Shown in pieces: positions 43,646-52,137 of a stretch of 64,000 nt of DNA. The translations under genes were made by a program, and so were the position numbers. The notes under the pieces are model-generated. The model saw only the letters and a list, made by a program, of their open reading frames with translations. It was not told the DNA's origin and made no database searches. The first letter of the stretch is position 1. The number at the start of each line of letters is the position of its first letter. The DNA lies in NCBI GenBank assembly GCA_035630615.1, contig DASQKI010000079.1, positions 1 through 64,000 on the forward strand. Direction: 5' to 3'. The DNA comes from DATFRX01 sp035630615. Lineage in GTDB: Bacteria > Actinomycetota > Actinomycetes > Propionibacteriales > Nocardioidaceae.

Positions 43646-44023
43646 ATGACAGTCAGCGTCAGGTACATCGTCAATGACACAGCCGACCTCACCGCCTACG
43701 AACTGCTGGGCTTCGAGGTACTGATGCATCCCGGTCCCGGCTTCGCGATGCTGGGCAGGGGCGAGGCCCGGTTGCTGCTCAACGTGCCGGGCGGTGGGGG
43801 TGGTGCCGGTCAGACGACATCGAGTGGCCAGACCCCAGCGCCGGGCGGCTGGAACCGGATCCAGGTCGAGGTCGACGACGTCGAGGCGGTCGTGCGACGG
43901 CTCAGCGACGCCGGCGTGCGGACTCGAGGCGACGTGATCGAAGGGCGAGGCGGGCGCCAGGCCATCGTCGAGGACGCGTCGGGCAATCCGATCGAGCTGT
44001 TTGAACCACCATCCGGAGGCTGA
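43646..44023 (+). CDS. VOC (glyoxalase/bleomycin resistance) family protein
   Basis: A 125-residue beta-alpha-beta-beta-beta protein: VRYIVNDTADLTAYELLGFE, VEVDDVEAVVRRLSDAGVRT, QAIVEDASGNPIELFEP. The conserved C-terminal Glu (IELFEP) is present, the N-terminal metal His is not seen, so metal-dependent catalysis is uncertain. It follows the MFS gene after 18 bp and may be co-transcribed. Confidence 0.8.
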   Translation: MTVSVRYIVNDTADLTAYELLGFEVLMHPGPGFAMLGRGEARLLLNVPGGGGGAGQTTSSGQTPAPGGWNRIQVEVDDVEAVVRRLSDAGVRTRGDVIEGRGGRQAIVEDASGNPIELFEPPSGG

Positions 44024-44046
44024 CGCCGGTCGTCAGGTTTGCCGGG

Positions 44047-44646
44047 TCAGCTGATCCGCTGCGTTTCGTCGGCGTCGCGATAGCTCACCGGTTCGGCCTC
44101 CGGCATGGTCTCCGGCGCAGTCTCCGATGTGGTCGCCGGCTCCTCCTCGGCCGTCAGTTCCGGCTCCTCGGCCTGGCGGGCTAGGTCGACCTCCCGTACG
44201 CCCACGACGGCGAACCGGCCCGACGCGAACGCCGCCAAGAAGACGATCGCCACGCCGAGTCCTCCGAAGAAGCCGACGTACTCGAGCACCTGCTGCGTTG
44301 TTGTGTCGCCCATCGGCGAGCCAACCGTGGGGCCGTCCCAGGTCGCCGACAACGGCACGCCGAGCACGAACCACGCGCCGCCGGCCGCCGCCAGCAAACC
44401 GCCGAACATCGCCATCAGGCGGTGGGCGCTGCCGAGGACCAGCAGGCCGCCGATCACCGCTCCGAGCCCGGGGAGGATATCGAACACGAGTCGGGCGTTC
44501 GTGTAGTTCCACGTGTTCGTCGGCGTGTAGCCGTAGTCGAAGTACGGCCCGACGAACGGAATCAGCGCACCCCACGCGCCCAGCAGCACCAGCAAGGAGC
44601 CACACACCGCGCCGCGGGTTCGCGGTATCTGCAACGTCCCGGTCAC
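44047..44646 (-). CDS. Membrane protein of unknown function (four predicted helices)
   Basis: A 199-residue protein with four hydrophobic stretches: GAVCGSLLVLLGAWGALIPF, LVFDILPGLGAVIGGLLVLG, LMAMFGGLLAAAGGAWFVLG and YVGFFGGLGVAIVFLAAFAS, then an acidic Glu/Thr-rich C-terminal tail of about 45 residues. A conserved-looking extracytoplasmic YFDYGYTPTNTWNYTNARLV loop follows helix 1. GTG 44646 is chosen for GGAAGG 9 bp upstream; an upstream extension to 44739 is possible. I do not recognise the family beyond a general actinobacterial membrane protein. Confidence 0.65.
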   Translation of the reverse strand: MTGTLQIPRTRGAVCGSLLVLLGAWGALIPFVGPYFDYGYTPTNTWNYTNARLVFDILPGLGAVIGGLLVLGSAHRLMAMFGGLLAAAGGAWFVLGVPLSATWDGPTVGSPMGDTTTQQVLEYVGFFGGLGVAIVFLAAFASGRFAVVGVREVDLARQAEEPELTAEEEPATTSETAPETMPEAEPVSYRDADETQRIS

Positions 44647-44859
44647 GACAATCACCCTTCCAAGGAAACGGTCCGCCCGGACGGAAGTACCCCGATCGTG
44701 CCGTTCGACGCAGGTATCCACAAGGTCAAATCCGGCCAAATGCCGCGATAATAAAAGATTGGCTACGCACGGTCATACTGTCGGCGTGACCGCGACCCTG
44801 GCCTTCGATCGTTTCGCTCACTTCCTCCGCATCCCGGCGCAGCTAGCCGGCGAGATCCA

Positions 44860-45243
44860 TCAGTCGTCGTCTGTCCACACCGGTCGCAGCTCGACCGTCT
44901 CGGCAGGCCCGGCGAACCTCGTGGCGACCTCGTGGGCCCGCTCTGGGCTTTCGACGTCGATGAGGAAGAAGCCCGCGAGATGCTCCTTGGCCTCCGAGTA
45001 CGGCCCGTCCGTCACGATCGCGCTTCCGGCGTCCCAGCGGTAGAGACGGGCGTCCGCCGGCGCGCCGAGGGCCTGGCCGCCGAGCAGTTCGCCGGCCTCG
45101 GACATCTCGGCCATCACCTTCTCGAAGTCGGCGCTGAGCGCCGCTCGTTGCTCTGGCGGCAGCGCTTGGTGCTCGGAGACGAAGTCACTGGTCGGGTGGC
45201 CCCAAGGCTGCGGGTTGGAGTGGATGAGGATGATGTACTTCAT
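44860..45243 (-). CDS. YciI/DGPF-domain protein
   Basis: A 127-residue ferredoxin-like fold protein with the DGPF signature (IVTDGPYSEAKEHLAGFFLI) and the N-terminal MKYIILIHSNPQPWGHP. DGPF proteins accompany ECF42-type sigma factors; a paralogue directly precedes the sigma factor gene 2.4 kb away. The 213-bp gap to the membrane protein gene holds an AT-richer patch (GATAATAAAAGATTGG near 44750) but no gene. Confidence 0.82.
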   Translation of the reverse strand: MKYIILIHSNPQPWGHPTSDFVSEHQALPPEQRAALSADFEKVMAEMSEAGELLGGQALGAPADARLYRWDAGSAIVTDGPYSEAKEHLAGFFLIDVESPERAHEVATRFAGPAETVELRPVWTDDD

Positions 45244-45328
45244 GAGCTGATCCTTTCGCGTTCAACGCTTCTTACGCCCGAGACGTCGGCGCCGGATCGG
45301 GACTCTCGACATTCGCGAGCAACGAGTT

Positions 45329-45910
45329 TCAGGAGCGGACGAACCAGCAGTACGGCAGTTCCTGGCCGACCGCCTCAATCGGGGTCAGACCGGCCCGTCG
45401 CAGCGCGTCGATGCTCTGGTCCTCCTCCGGAAGGCACCGAAAGACGACCGGTGCCGCGCCCCAGGCGGCGATCCACGACTCCAGCGCCGCCAGCACGCTG
45501 TCGGCATCGGGCCGAGCCCGGACATCATCGATCAGCCACCACGTCGCGATGGCCGCGGCGGCGAGTTCGCGAGGCGGGTCTACAAGGCGCGTCCCGGTCC
45601 GTTCGGAGTACGGCGCGAGCGGACGCAGATAGGCACAGCCGTACTCGCGATCCCTCGCCGGACTGAGCAGGGCATGCGCGAAGGCGGCCCCGGCCCGATG
45701 CTCGGCCTCGTGTCTCGCAATCAGGGGCAGGTTGTCCTCGACGGTGAAGCCCGCCGTGGGCCAGCGACCGGCGCTGTGTCGGCCGATGGCCAGCGGGCTC
45801 GACGCGTACGCCGTCGTATCCAGCTCGACCAGCGCGCTCGTCAGCGGCTCGATCACGACGTCGCCGTGCCAGTGCGGAGGCGCCGGCCACCGCATCGCCT
45901 CGGTTGTCAT
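45329..45910 (-). CDS. GNAT-like N-acetyltransferase, weakly conserved
   Basis: A 193-residue protein. FTVEDNLPLIARHEAEHRAG and CAYLRPLAPYSERTGTRLVD, then AAAAIATWWLIDDVRARPDA, resemble a group of actinobacterial GNAT proteins, but the acetyl-CoA-binding Q/RxxGxG/A loop is not evident. An enzymatic role is therefore uncertain. The start ATG 45910 lies within the 5' end of the truncated luciferase-like fragment on the other strand. Confidence 0.5.
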   Translation of the reverse strand: MTTEAMRWPAPPHWHGDVVIEPLTSALVELDTTAYASSPLAIGRHSAGRWPTAGFTVEDNLPLIARHEAEHRAGAAFAHALLSPARDREYGCAYLRPLAPYSERTGTRLVDPPRELAAAAIATWWLIDDVRARPDADSVLAALESWIAAWGAAPVVFRCLPEEDQSIDALRRAGLTPIEAVGQELPYCWFVRS

Positions 45911-46356
45911 CCGACGAGTCTCGCATCGGGATCGTCGGGACGGCCGGCACGCACTACCGATACGAGTGCGGGCGCGACGATCTGGTCCAGGTCGGTCGAC
46001 CGGTGCAGGAGCCGATCCCGATCTGGGTGGTCGGCGCCTGGCCGCGGGCCAAGTCGATGCGACGCGTGCTGCGATGCGACGGGGTCGTGCCGCAGTACGA
46101 GAGCGGCGAGGACGGCCCCGACGGGCTGCGCGACGTCCGCGCCTGGCTCACCGACCATGGAGCCGCGTCGGAGTTTGACGTGATCTCCGAGGGCGAGACG
46201 CCGGGTGACGATCGGGTCGCGGCGGAGGCGATGGTGCGACCGTGGCGCGAGGCCGGAGCGACCTGGTGGCTCGAAACCAACTGGGAGATGCCACACAACT
46301 CCCCGGAGCGGATGGCGCAGATCCGGCGCCGGATCGAGGCGGGTCCGCCGGGCTGA
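45904..46356 (+). pseudogene. C-terminal fragment of a luciferase-like (LLM) F420/flavin oxidoreductase
   Basis: The frame encodes GRPVQEPIPIWVVGAWPRAK and MRRVLRCDGVVPQYESGEDG, then EAGATWWLETNWEMPHNSPE, the C-terminal half of an LLM-class oxidoreductase. The N-terminal barrel half with the flavin/F420 site is absent, and the sequence before residue about 10 is the antisense of the GNAT-like gene start. The remaining TTG start at 45904 is not convincing. It is most simply a remnant left by a deletion. Confidence 0.65.
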
Positions 46357-46360
46357 GCGC

Positions 46361-47599
46361 TCACGGGCCGACGGCGGTCGCCTTGCCTTCGAGGTAGTGC
46401 TGCTCGGGAAGGCTCGTCGTCAGCTGGGCAGCCCGCACGTAGCTCGCCCGAGCCGCGTCGGTGTCGCCGGCCATGTCGAGCAGATGCGCGCGGACGGCAT
46501 GCAGCCGATGATGCTTGGCCATCCGCTGGTCGGCGCCGATGCCGTCGAGGATCTCCAGCCCGGCGGCCGGACCGTCGACCATCGCGACGGCGACCGCTCG
46601 GTTGAGCGTCACGATCGGGTTGGGGCCGAAGCGTTCGAGCAGGTCATAGAGCGCGACGATCTGCGGCCAGTCGGTCTCGTCGGCGGTCGCTGCCTCATCG
46701 TGGACGGCAGCGATCGCCGCCTGCAGTTGGTACGGACCGAGCGGGGAGCGTGGCAGCGTCTCGGTGATCAGGCCGACGCCCTCGTCGATCGACGCGTGGT
46801 CCCACCGGCTCCGATCCTGCTCGGCGAGAGGCACCAGCCTGCCGTCGGCGGTGGTCCGGGCCGGTCGCCGGGCATCGGTCAGCAGCATCAGAGCGAGCAA
46901 GCCGGCGACCTCACCGTCGTCGGGGCGGACGGCACGTGCCATGCGAGTGAGCCGGATCGCCTCGCGGGTCAGCTCCACGTCGTGGAGGTCGCTGCCGGCC
47001 GTCGCCGTGTAGCCCTCGTTGAAGATCAGATACAGCACGTGCAGCACGGCCCGCATCCGTTCGACCCGCTCGTCGGCCGGAGGCGGCTCGAACTGGGCGC
47101 CGGCGTCCTTGATGCGCTGCTTGGCCCGGCTGATCCGCTGCGCCATTGTCGCCTCGGGGACGAAGAACGCTCGGGCGATCTGGGCCGTGCTGAGACCGCC
47201 GACGGCTCGCAGCGTCAGAGCCACCTGGGTCGGCTGGGTCAGTGCCGGATGGCAGCACAACAGCAGCAGCGTCAGGGTGTCGTCGGCAGCCGTCTCGGCG
47301 CCCGATGGCGGTGCGACCTGATCGCTGGCGGAGTCCAGGGATGCCACGGTGAGCTCCCGGCGGCTGCGTGCGGAGTCCTTGCGCCGCTGGTCGATCCAGC
47401 GGCGCGACGCGACCCGGATCAGCCAGCTCTTCGGGTCGTCGGGTACGCCGTCGGCCGGCCACTGGGTCGTCGCCGCGAGCAGCGCTTCCTGGACTGCGTC
47501 CTCGGCGGTCTCGAAGTCGCCGTACCGTCGCACGACTGCGCCGAGCACCTGCGGCGCCAGCTGACGCCACAGGTCTTCGGTCTCGGCCGCGGTGCTCAC
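46361..47599 (-). CDS. RNA polymerase ECF sigma factor with C-terminal DUF6596/TPR-like extension (ECF42 type)
   Basis: A 412-residue sigma factor, about twice normal ECF length. Region 2 is LAPQVLGAVVRRYGDFETAE with SWLIRVASRRWIDQRR; region 4 is LTLRAVGGLSTAQIARAFFV, PEATMAQRISRAKQRI. The C-terminal 200 residues (LHVLYLIFNEGYTATAGSDL, then helical repeats to HYLEGKATAVGP) are the long extension typical of ECF42 sigma factors, which lack an anti-sigma factor and are linked to DGPF proteins. Its GTG overlaps the stop of the DGPF gene upstream (GTGA), confirming the pairing. Confidence 0.88.
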   Translation of the reverse strand: MSTAAETEDLWRQLAPQVLGAVVRRYGDFETAEDAVQEALLAATTQWPADGVPDDPKSWLIRVASRRWIDQRRKDSARSRRELTVASLDSASDQVAPPSGAETAADDTLTLLLLCCHPALTQPTQVALTLRAVGGLSTAQIARAFFVPEATMAQRISRAKQRIKDAGAQFEPPPADERVERMRAVLHVLYLIFNEGYTATAGSDLHDVELTREAIRLTRMARAVRPDDGEVAGLLALMLLTDARRPARTTADGRLVPLAEQDRSRWDHASIDEGVGLITETLPRSPLGPYQLQAAIAAVHDEAATADETDWPQIVALYDLLERFGPNPIVTLNRAVAVAMVDGPAAGLEILDGIGADQRMAKHHRLHAVRAHLLDMAGDTDAARASYVRAAQLTTSLPEQHYLEGKATAVGP

Positions 47600-47991
47600 A
47601 TCTCCTCGCCGGACGAGCCCATGATCGGGCGCATCTCGACGGCGAAGAACCGGGCGTCTGGGAAGCGTCCCGCGATTTCCTCGGCGCGTTCCGGCGTCGC
47701 ACAGTCGACGACGAAGAGGCCGGCCAGCTGCTCCTTCGCCTCGACGTACGGTCCGTCGGTCGTGAGCCGAACACTGTTGCGCACCCGTACCGTCGTCGCG
47801 TTGGCCGGGTCGGCGAGGGCCGCCACCGAGATCAGCTCGCCCGACTCGCGGATCTCGGTCAGCAGCGTGTCCAGCTCCTCGGTCATCGCCACACGTTCGG
47901 CGTCGGACATCGCGAGGCCTTCGGCCGTCCGCAGGAAGATCGGATGCCCCCACGTCTCGGGGTTGCTGTAGATCAGCATCAGGTACTTCAC
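47596..47991 (-). CDS. YciI/DGPF-domain protein coupled to the ECF sigma factor
   Basis: A 131-residue DGPF protein (MKYLMLIYSNPETWGHP; LTTDGPYVEAKEQLAGLFVV). GTG 47991 follows GAGGAG by 6 bp. It overlaps the sigma factor gene by 4 bp. In ECF42 systems the DGPF gene is the usual partner and target promoter. The copy at 44860-45243 shares the MKYxxLIxSNPxxWGHP start. Confidence 0.85.
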   Translation of the reverse strand: MKYLMLIYSNPETWGHPIFLRTAEGLAMSDAERVAMTEELDTLLTEIRESGELISVAALADPANATTVRVRNSVRLTTDGPYVEAKEQLAGLFVVDCATPERAEEIAGRFPDARFFAVEMRPIMGSSGEEM

Positions 47992-48093
47992 GTCGTGCTC
48001 CTCTCGCTCAAGTCCCGTCGTGGGACCCGCCGCAAGGGTCGGAGCGATTCGCGAGATCTCGACATGGCGACTACGACACTAGTCACGCCGTCC

Positions 48094-48099
48094 TAGTTT
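48094..48099 (+). promoter_or_regulatory. Putative -10 box of a leaderless transcript
   Basis: TAGTTT ends 6 bp before the GTG at 48106 and no ribosome binding site precedes that start, the arrangement expected for leaderless actinobacterial mRNAs. Confidence 0.35.
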
Positions 48100-48105
48100 G
48101 AGCCG

Positions 48106-48948
48106 GTGCGCGAGATCGATGTGACGCTGGCCGAGAGCCGTGTGCTGCATGCCTACGACGCTGGTGGGTCGGCTGACGACCTGCCGGTGATGTGGCTGCA
48201 CGGCACGCCCAACATTGGCGCCCCGCCCGCGCCGTTGTTCGAATCGGCGGCCCGACTCGGCCTGCGATGGGTGTCGTACGACCGGCCGGGTTACGGCGGC
48301 TCAGCGGCGCGGCCGGGACGGAACTTCGCGTCGGCCGTCGCCGACGTCGCCCGCGTCGCCGAGGCCTTGGACGTCGAGCGGCTCGCTGTCATGGGTCACT
48401 CCAGCGGCGGACCGCACGCGTTGGCCTGTGGAGCCTTGCTGCCCGAACGTGTGACCGCCGTCGTGAGCGTGTCCGGGCTGGCGCCCTACAGTGCCGATGA
48501 CCTCGATTGGTTCGCCGGCATGGCGCCTCCCGCCGCCGCGTCGCTCCGGGCCGCGGCCGAGGGGCGGGAGGCGAAGGAGCGGTACGTAGCGTCGGCGCCG
48601 GAGGAGGATCCGGGCTTCGTGGTGGCCGACCACGAGGCGCTGGCCGGCGACTGGGGCTGGTTCCTCGACGTGGTGCGGCCGGCGATCGCGGCCGGGCCAA
48701 CCGGGCTCATCGACGACGACCTCGCCAACGTCGCTGAGTGGGGCTTCGACGCCGCGTCGGTGGCGGCACCCGTCCTCATTCAGCACGGGGAGGCCGACCG
48801 GATGATCCCGATCGGGCACGCCGAGTGGCTCGCCCGCCGGTGTCCCACGGCCGAGCTGCGCCGCTACCCCGGAGACGGCCACGTCTCCGTGATGCGCCAT
48901 GCCGTCGATGCGTTGGAGTGGCTGCGAGCCCGGGCCGATCAAGCATGA
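48106..48948 (+). CDS. Alpha/beta hydrolase
   Basis: A 280-residue serine hydrolase with an intact triad: oxyanion strand VMWLHGTPNIG, nucleophile in AVMGHSSGGPHAL, Asp in LIQHGEADRMIP and His in YPGDGHVSV. A small lid lies between. Esterase, epoxide or haloalkane chemistry cannot be told apart. GTG start without ribosome binding site but with TAGTTT 6 bp upstream, so probably leaderless. Confidence 0.82.
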   Translation: MREIDVTLAESRVLHAYDAGGSADDLPVMWLHGTPNIGAPPAPLFESAARLGLRWVSYDRPGYGGSAARPGRNFASAVADVARVAEALDVERLAVMGHSSGGPHALACGALLPERVTAVVSVSGLAPYSADDLDWFAGMAPPAAASLRAAAEGREAKERYVASAPEEDPGFVVADHEALAGDWGWFLDVVRPAIAAGPTGLIDDDLANVAEWGFDAASVAAPVLIQHGEADRMIPIGHAEWLARRCPTAELRRYPGDGHVSVMRHAVDALEWLRARADQA

Positions 48949-48979
48949 GGGGTGTTGTCGGCGCGACCCTTTGTGTTGT

Positions 48980-48985
48980 TAGCGT
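48980..48985 (+). promoter_or_regulatory. Putative -10 box of a leaderless transcript
   Basis: TAGCGT ends 6 bp before ATG 48992; no Shine-Dalgarno is present. Confidence 0.3.
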
Positions 48986-48991
48986 CGGCGC

Positions 48992-49501
48992 ATGCCCTTG
49001 CTGAAATCGACTCTTGTCGCCGGTGTCGCGAGCGCCCTCGTGTTGGGATTCGCCGGACCGGCCAGTGCTTCGCGTGACACCGGCTTCGACGACAGCCGAG
49101 ACGCGCCTGCCGGCTTCGACGTGACGAAGGTGAACTTCCGACTCACGTCCGACCGTGCGTACGCGAAGGTCCATGTCCGCAACCTCCGACAGAGGGGCGA
49201 GTTCGTCTTCGCGGTCTCCAATCGGTCTAGGACGGTGCGCTTCGGCATGTCTGCCACCGGACGGGCCGACGCGCCGACGGTGAAGAAGTTCTACAAGTTC
49301 CGCAACGGTCAGGTGAGCCGGAAGCGGTGCATCGGCACCAAGGTCGGCTGGCATCCGAGGCGTGACGTCGTCACGATGTCGTTCCCGGCCCGTTGCTTCC
49401 GAGCCTTGCCGCAGCGGATCGTCCTCGCCGTCGGCTCGACCAGGAACTTCCCGAACGGCAGTACGGTCGATGAAGGGCCGCGGGTCGTCCTGAGGCCCTG
49501 A
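48992..49501 (+). CDS. Small secreted basic protein of unknown function
   Basis: A 169-residue protein with a Sec signal peptide (STLVAGVASALVLGFAGPAS, cleavage near ASA-SRD). The mature part is beta-rich and basic with alternating patterns (FDVTKVNFRLTSDRAYAKVH) and two Cys (KRCIGTK, ARCFRAL) that may pair. I do not recognise a named domain; similar small beta-sandwich secreted proteins are common in Nocardioides-like genomes. Confidence 0.65.
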   Translation: MPLLKSTLVAGVASALVLGFAGPASASRDTGFDDSRDAPAGFDVTKVNFRLTSDRAYAKVHVRNLRQRGEFVFAVSNRSRTVRFGMSATGRADAPTVKKFYKFRNGQVSRKRCIGTKVGWHPRRDVVTMSFPARCFRALPQRIVLAVGSTRNFPNGSTVDEGPRVVLRP

Positions 49502-49595
49502 CGTGGGGGCCGGACCAGGGGTCGTACGGCTAGAGCAAAAGGGACGTTGCGACCAGATTGCGGCGAAGCCCTCGCCGCCATGGGGAGATGCTTGA

Positions 49596-49601
49596 TACAC
49601 C
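49596..49601 (+). promoter_or_regulatory. Putative -10 box of a leaderless transcript
   Basis: TACACC ends 6 bp before GTG 49608; no Shine-Dalgarno is seen upstream. Confidence 0.25.
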
Positions 49602-49607
49602 TGCCGT

Positions 49608-49967
49608 GTGAGGATCCTCGAGCTGGATGGCGTGCGGGCGCGCGAGGTCAGCGATTTTGGCAGCGAGCGATTCACCGTGACGCCGATGGCCCAAGTCGCC
49701 CGCGGGGTCGTCACGTGTCTCCGGCTGGGTCCGGGCGGCCGCATCGGCCGCCACGCGACCGTACGGCCGCAGCTCTTCCTCGTTGTGGCGGGCAACGCCC
49801 TCGTGTCGGGTGAGGACGGGATGGAGCACGCACTGAAGCCCGGCCACGCCGCACTCTGGGACGCCGGCGAGAGCCACGAGACTCGGTCGCTCAGCGGCAT
49901 GATGGCGCTCGTCGTCGAGGGTGACGTGCGCGCGTTCTTGGCCGAGTCGCCCGCCGCCGAAGGCTGA
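49608..49967 (+). CDS. Cupin-domain protein
   Basis: A 119-residue single cupin barrel: RLGPGGRIGRHATVRPQLFL, VVAGNALVSGEDGMEHALKP, GHAALWDAGESHETRS. His residues at IGRHAT and ESHET could bind a metal. Function could be regulatory or small-molecule binding. GTG start, probably leaderless. Confidence 0.75.
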   Translation: MRILELDGVRAREVSDFGSERFTVTPMAQVARGVVTCLRLGPGGRIGRHATVRPQLFLVVAGNALVSGEDGMEHALKPGHAALWDAGESHETRSLSGMMALVVEGDVRAFLAESPAAEG

Positions 49968-49976
49968 CCCCATCCC

Positions 49977-50033
49977 CGAGTGGCGCACCGTTGTCGAAAA
50001 TCGGCACCGAGAGCGACAACCGTGCGCCACTCG
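49977..50033. repeat. 57-bp palindromic repeat between convergent genes (family C, copy 1)
   Basis: The arms are 49977-49996 (CGAGTGGCGCACCGTTGTCG) and its inverted copy 50014-50033, one mismatch in 20. The same element is at 58012-58068, also between convergent gene ends and also followed by GCGGG. It sits 9 bp after the cupin stop and 40 bp beyond the ABC exporter stop; a terminator role is possible. Confidence 0.85.
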
Positions 50034-50073
50034 GCGGGTGGGCGGTGGGTCGGCGGGTTGGGCGGTCGGTGGG

Positions 50074-51963
50074 TTAGGCGGTTGCCGGCTGTACCGGGTC
50101 GGGCTGCTGTTCGAACTGGGTCCGATAGAGCTCTTCGTATCGACCGCCGGTCGCGAGCAGCTCCTGATGCGTGCCGCGCTGGACGACCCGGCCGCCCTCG
50201 ATCACGAGGATCTGGTCGGCCGCCCGCACCGTCGACAGCCGGTGGGCGATCACCAGCGCGGTGCGGCCCGCGAGTGCTTCGGTCAGCGCGGCCTGGACGG
50301 CGGCCTCCGATGTCGAGTCGAGGTGCGCCGTCGCCTCGTCGAGGATCACCATGCGCGGTCGGGCCAGCAGCAGTCGAGCGATCGTGAGTCGCTGGCGTTC
50401 GCCGCCGGACAGCCGATAGCCGCGCTCGCCGACGACGGTGTCGAGCCCGTCGGGGAGCGACGCGATCAGGTCGTCGAGCCGGGCCCTCTCGAGGGCGTCC
50501 CAGAGCTCTTGTTCGTCTGCGTCCGGTCGAGCGAGCAGCAGGTTGGCCCGCACCGACTCGTGGAAGAGGTGCCCGTCCTGGGTCACCATGCCGAGCGCCT
50601 CGCGGATCGACTCCGCCGACAGGTCGCGTACGTCGACGTCCGACAGCCGGACCGCACCGGAGTCGACGTCGTACAGCCGCGGCACCAACTGCGCGATCGT
50701 CGACTTGCCGGCGCCGGACGATCCGACGAGCGCCACCAGCTGGCCCGGCTCGATCCGGAACGACAGATCGTGCAGCACCTCGACACCGCCGCGGGTATCG
50801 AGCGTCGCCACCTCTTCGAGCGACGCCAGCGACACCTTGTCGGCCGCCGGGTAGCTGAAGGAGACATCGTCGAACTCCACCGCGACCGGGCCCTCCGGCA
50901 CGGCGCGAGCGTCCTGCTTGTCGCTGATCAGCGGCTTCAGGTCGAGGACCTCGAAGACCCGCTCGAAGCTCACCAGGGCGCTCATCACCTCAACGCGAGC
51001 GCTGGCCAGAGCGGTGAGCGGTGCATACAGCCGGGTCAGCAGCAGCGCCAGCGCCACCACGGCACCGGCGTCGAGCTGGCCACGCAGCGCGTAAAAGCCG
51101 CCGAGGCCGTAGACCAGCGCGAGGGCCAGCGCCGATACCAGCGTCAGCGCCGTGACGAAGACCCACTGCACCATCGCGGTCCGGACGCCGATGTCACGGA
51201 CCCGGTGGGCGCGTAGCTCGAACTCGCGCGACTCGATGGCCGGGCGGCTGAACAGCTTCACCAAGGTGGCGCCGGGCGCGGAGAACCGCTCGGTCATCTG
51301 GGTGCCCATGGCCGCGTTTTGGTCGGCCGCCTCCCGCTCGAGCCGGGCCAGTCGCCGCCCCATGAAGCGGGCCGGAAGGACGAACACCGGCAGCAGGACA
51401 AGCGCCAGCAGGGTGATCTGCCATGAGATGGTGATCATCACGCCGAAGGTGAGCAGCACCGTGACCAAGTTGCTCATGACTCCGGACAGCGTGTCGCTGA
51501 AAGCGCGTTGGGCCCCGATGACGTCGTTGTTGAGCCGGCTGACCAGCGCTCCGGTCCGAGTACGGGTGAAGAACGCGATCGGCATCTTCTGTACGTGGTC
51601 GAAGACCGCCGTGCGCAGATCGAGGATGAGCCCCTCGCCGATGCTCGCCGACAGCAACCGCGTCACGATGCCGAGGGCGGCCTCGGCGATCGCGATCCCG
51701 GCGATGAGAAACGCCAGTTTGACAACGAGGCTCTCTGACTCGTTGCCGGTGATGGCGTCGACCACCCGGCCGGCCAACAGCGGCGTCGCCACCGTGAGGA
51801 TCGCGGTCCCGACGCTGAGCGCCAGGAACAATTCGAGTTGGCGCTGATGCGGCTTCGCGAACCGGCCGATCCGGCGCAGTGTCGCGATGGAGAACGGACG
51901 GCGTTCCTCCTGCGCGTGCATGGCGTGGTACATCGATGTCCACGCGGTCACTTCCATGCTCAT
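50074..51963 (-). CDS. ABC exporter, fused membrane and ATPase domains
   Basis: A 629-residue half-transporter of the type IV (MsbA/MDR) fold. Residues about 25-330 hold six helices (FLALSVGTAILTVATPLLAG; FFTRTRTGALVSRLNNDVIG). The ATPase has Walker A VGSSGAGKST, signature LSGGERQRLTIA, Walker B PRMVILDEATAHLDS and switch His LVIAHRLST. It works as a homodimer exporting lipids, peptides or drugs. GGAGG lies 6 bp before ATG 51963. A SoxR/MerR-type promoter is located 55 bp upstream, suggesting induction by redox-active or toxic compounds. Confidence 0.9.
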   Translation of the reverse strand: MSMEVTAWTSMYHAMHAQEERRPFSIATLRRIGRFAKPHQRQLELFLALSVGTAILTVATPLLAGRVVDAITGNESESLVVKLAFLIAGIAIAEAALGIVTRLLSASIGEGLILDLRTAVFDHVQKMPIAFFTRTRTGALVSRLNNDVIGAQRAFSDTLSGVMSNLVTVLLTFGVMITISWQITLLALVLLPVFVLPARFMGRRLARLEREAADQNAAMGTQMTERFSAPGATLVKLFSRPAIESREFELRAHRVRDIGVRTAMVQWVFVTALTLVSALALALVYGLGGFYALRGQLDAGAVVALALLLTRLYAPLTALASARVEVMSALVSFERVFEVLDLKPLISDKQDARAVPEGPVAVEFDDVSFSYPAADKVSLASLEEVATLDTRGGVEVLHDLSFRIEPGQLVALVGSSGAGKSTIAQLVPRLYDVDSGAVRLSDVDVRDLSAESIREALGMVTQDGHLFHESVRANLLLARPDADEQELWDALERARLDDLIASLPDGLDTVVGERGYRLSGGERQRLTIARLLLARPRMVILDEATAHLDSTSEAAVQAALTEALAGRTALVIAHRLSTVRAADQILVIEGGRVVQRGTHQELLATGGRYEELYRTQFEQQPDPVQPATA

Positions 51964-52017
51964 CGAATACCTCCGGCGGGTCAGCGCCAGGTGTCAACAA
52001 TCGGGGTGGCGAATCCC

Positions 52018-52048
52018 ATCCTCGGACCTCAAGTTCACCTGAGGTCAA
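52018..52048 (-). promoter_or_regulatory. SoxR/MerR-type promoter of the ABC exporter
   Basis: The plus strand 52027-52044 reads CCTCAAGTTCACCTGAGG, 16 of 18 identical to the SoxR box CCTCAAGTTAACTTGAGG. On the minus strand it lies in a 19-bp spacer between TTGACC (-35) and GAGGAT (-10). The long spacer with central dyad is typical of promoters activated by MerR-family regulators. Confidence 0.65.
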
Positions 52049-52137
52049 GTCGATTTCGGGTACGCCGCTTCCGTACTCAACGGGTTAGACCGCCGGTCGA
52101 CCGGAAAGTCATCGGTGCGATGGCGCGGAGGTGCGGA

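Noticed and set aside
44759..45043. Possible small gene beginning GTGACCGCGACCCTGGCC near 44786
   Set aside because: Runs into the antisense of the DGPF gene and has no recognisable product; the first residues (LAFDRFAHFLRIPAQLAGE) may be a relic but are too short to judge.
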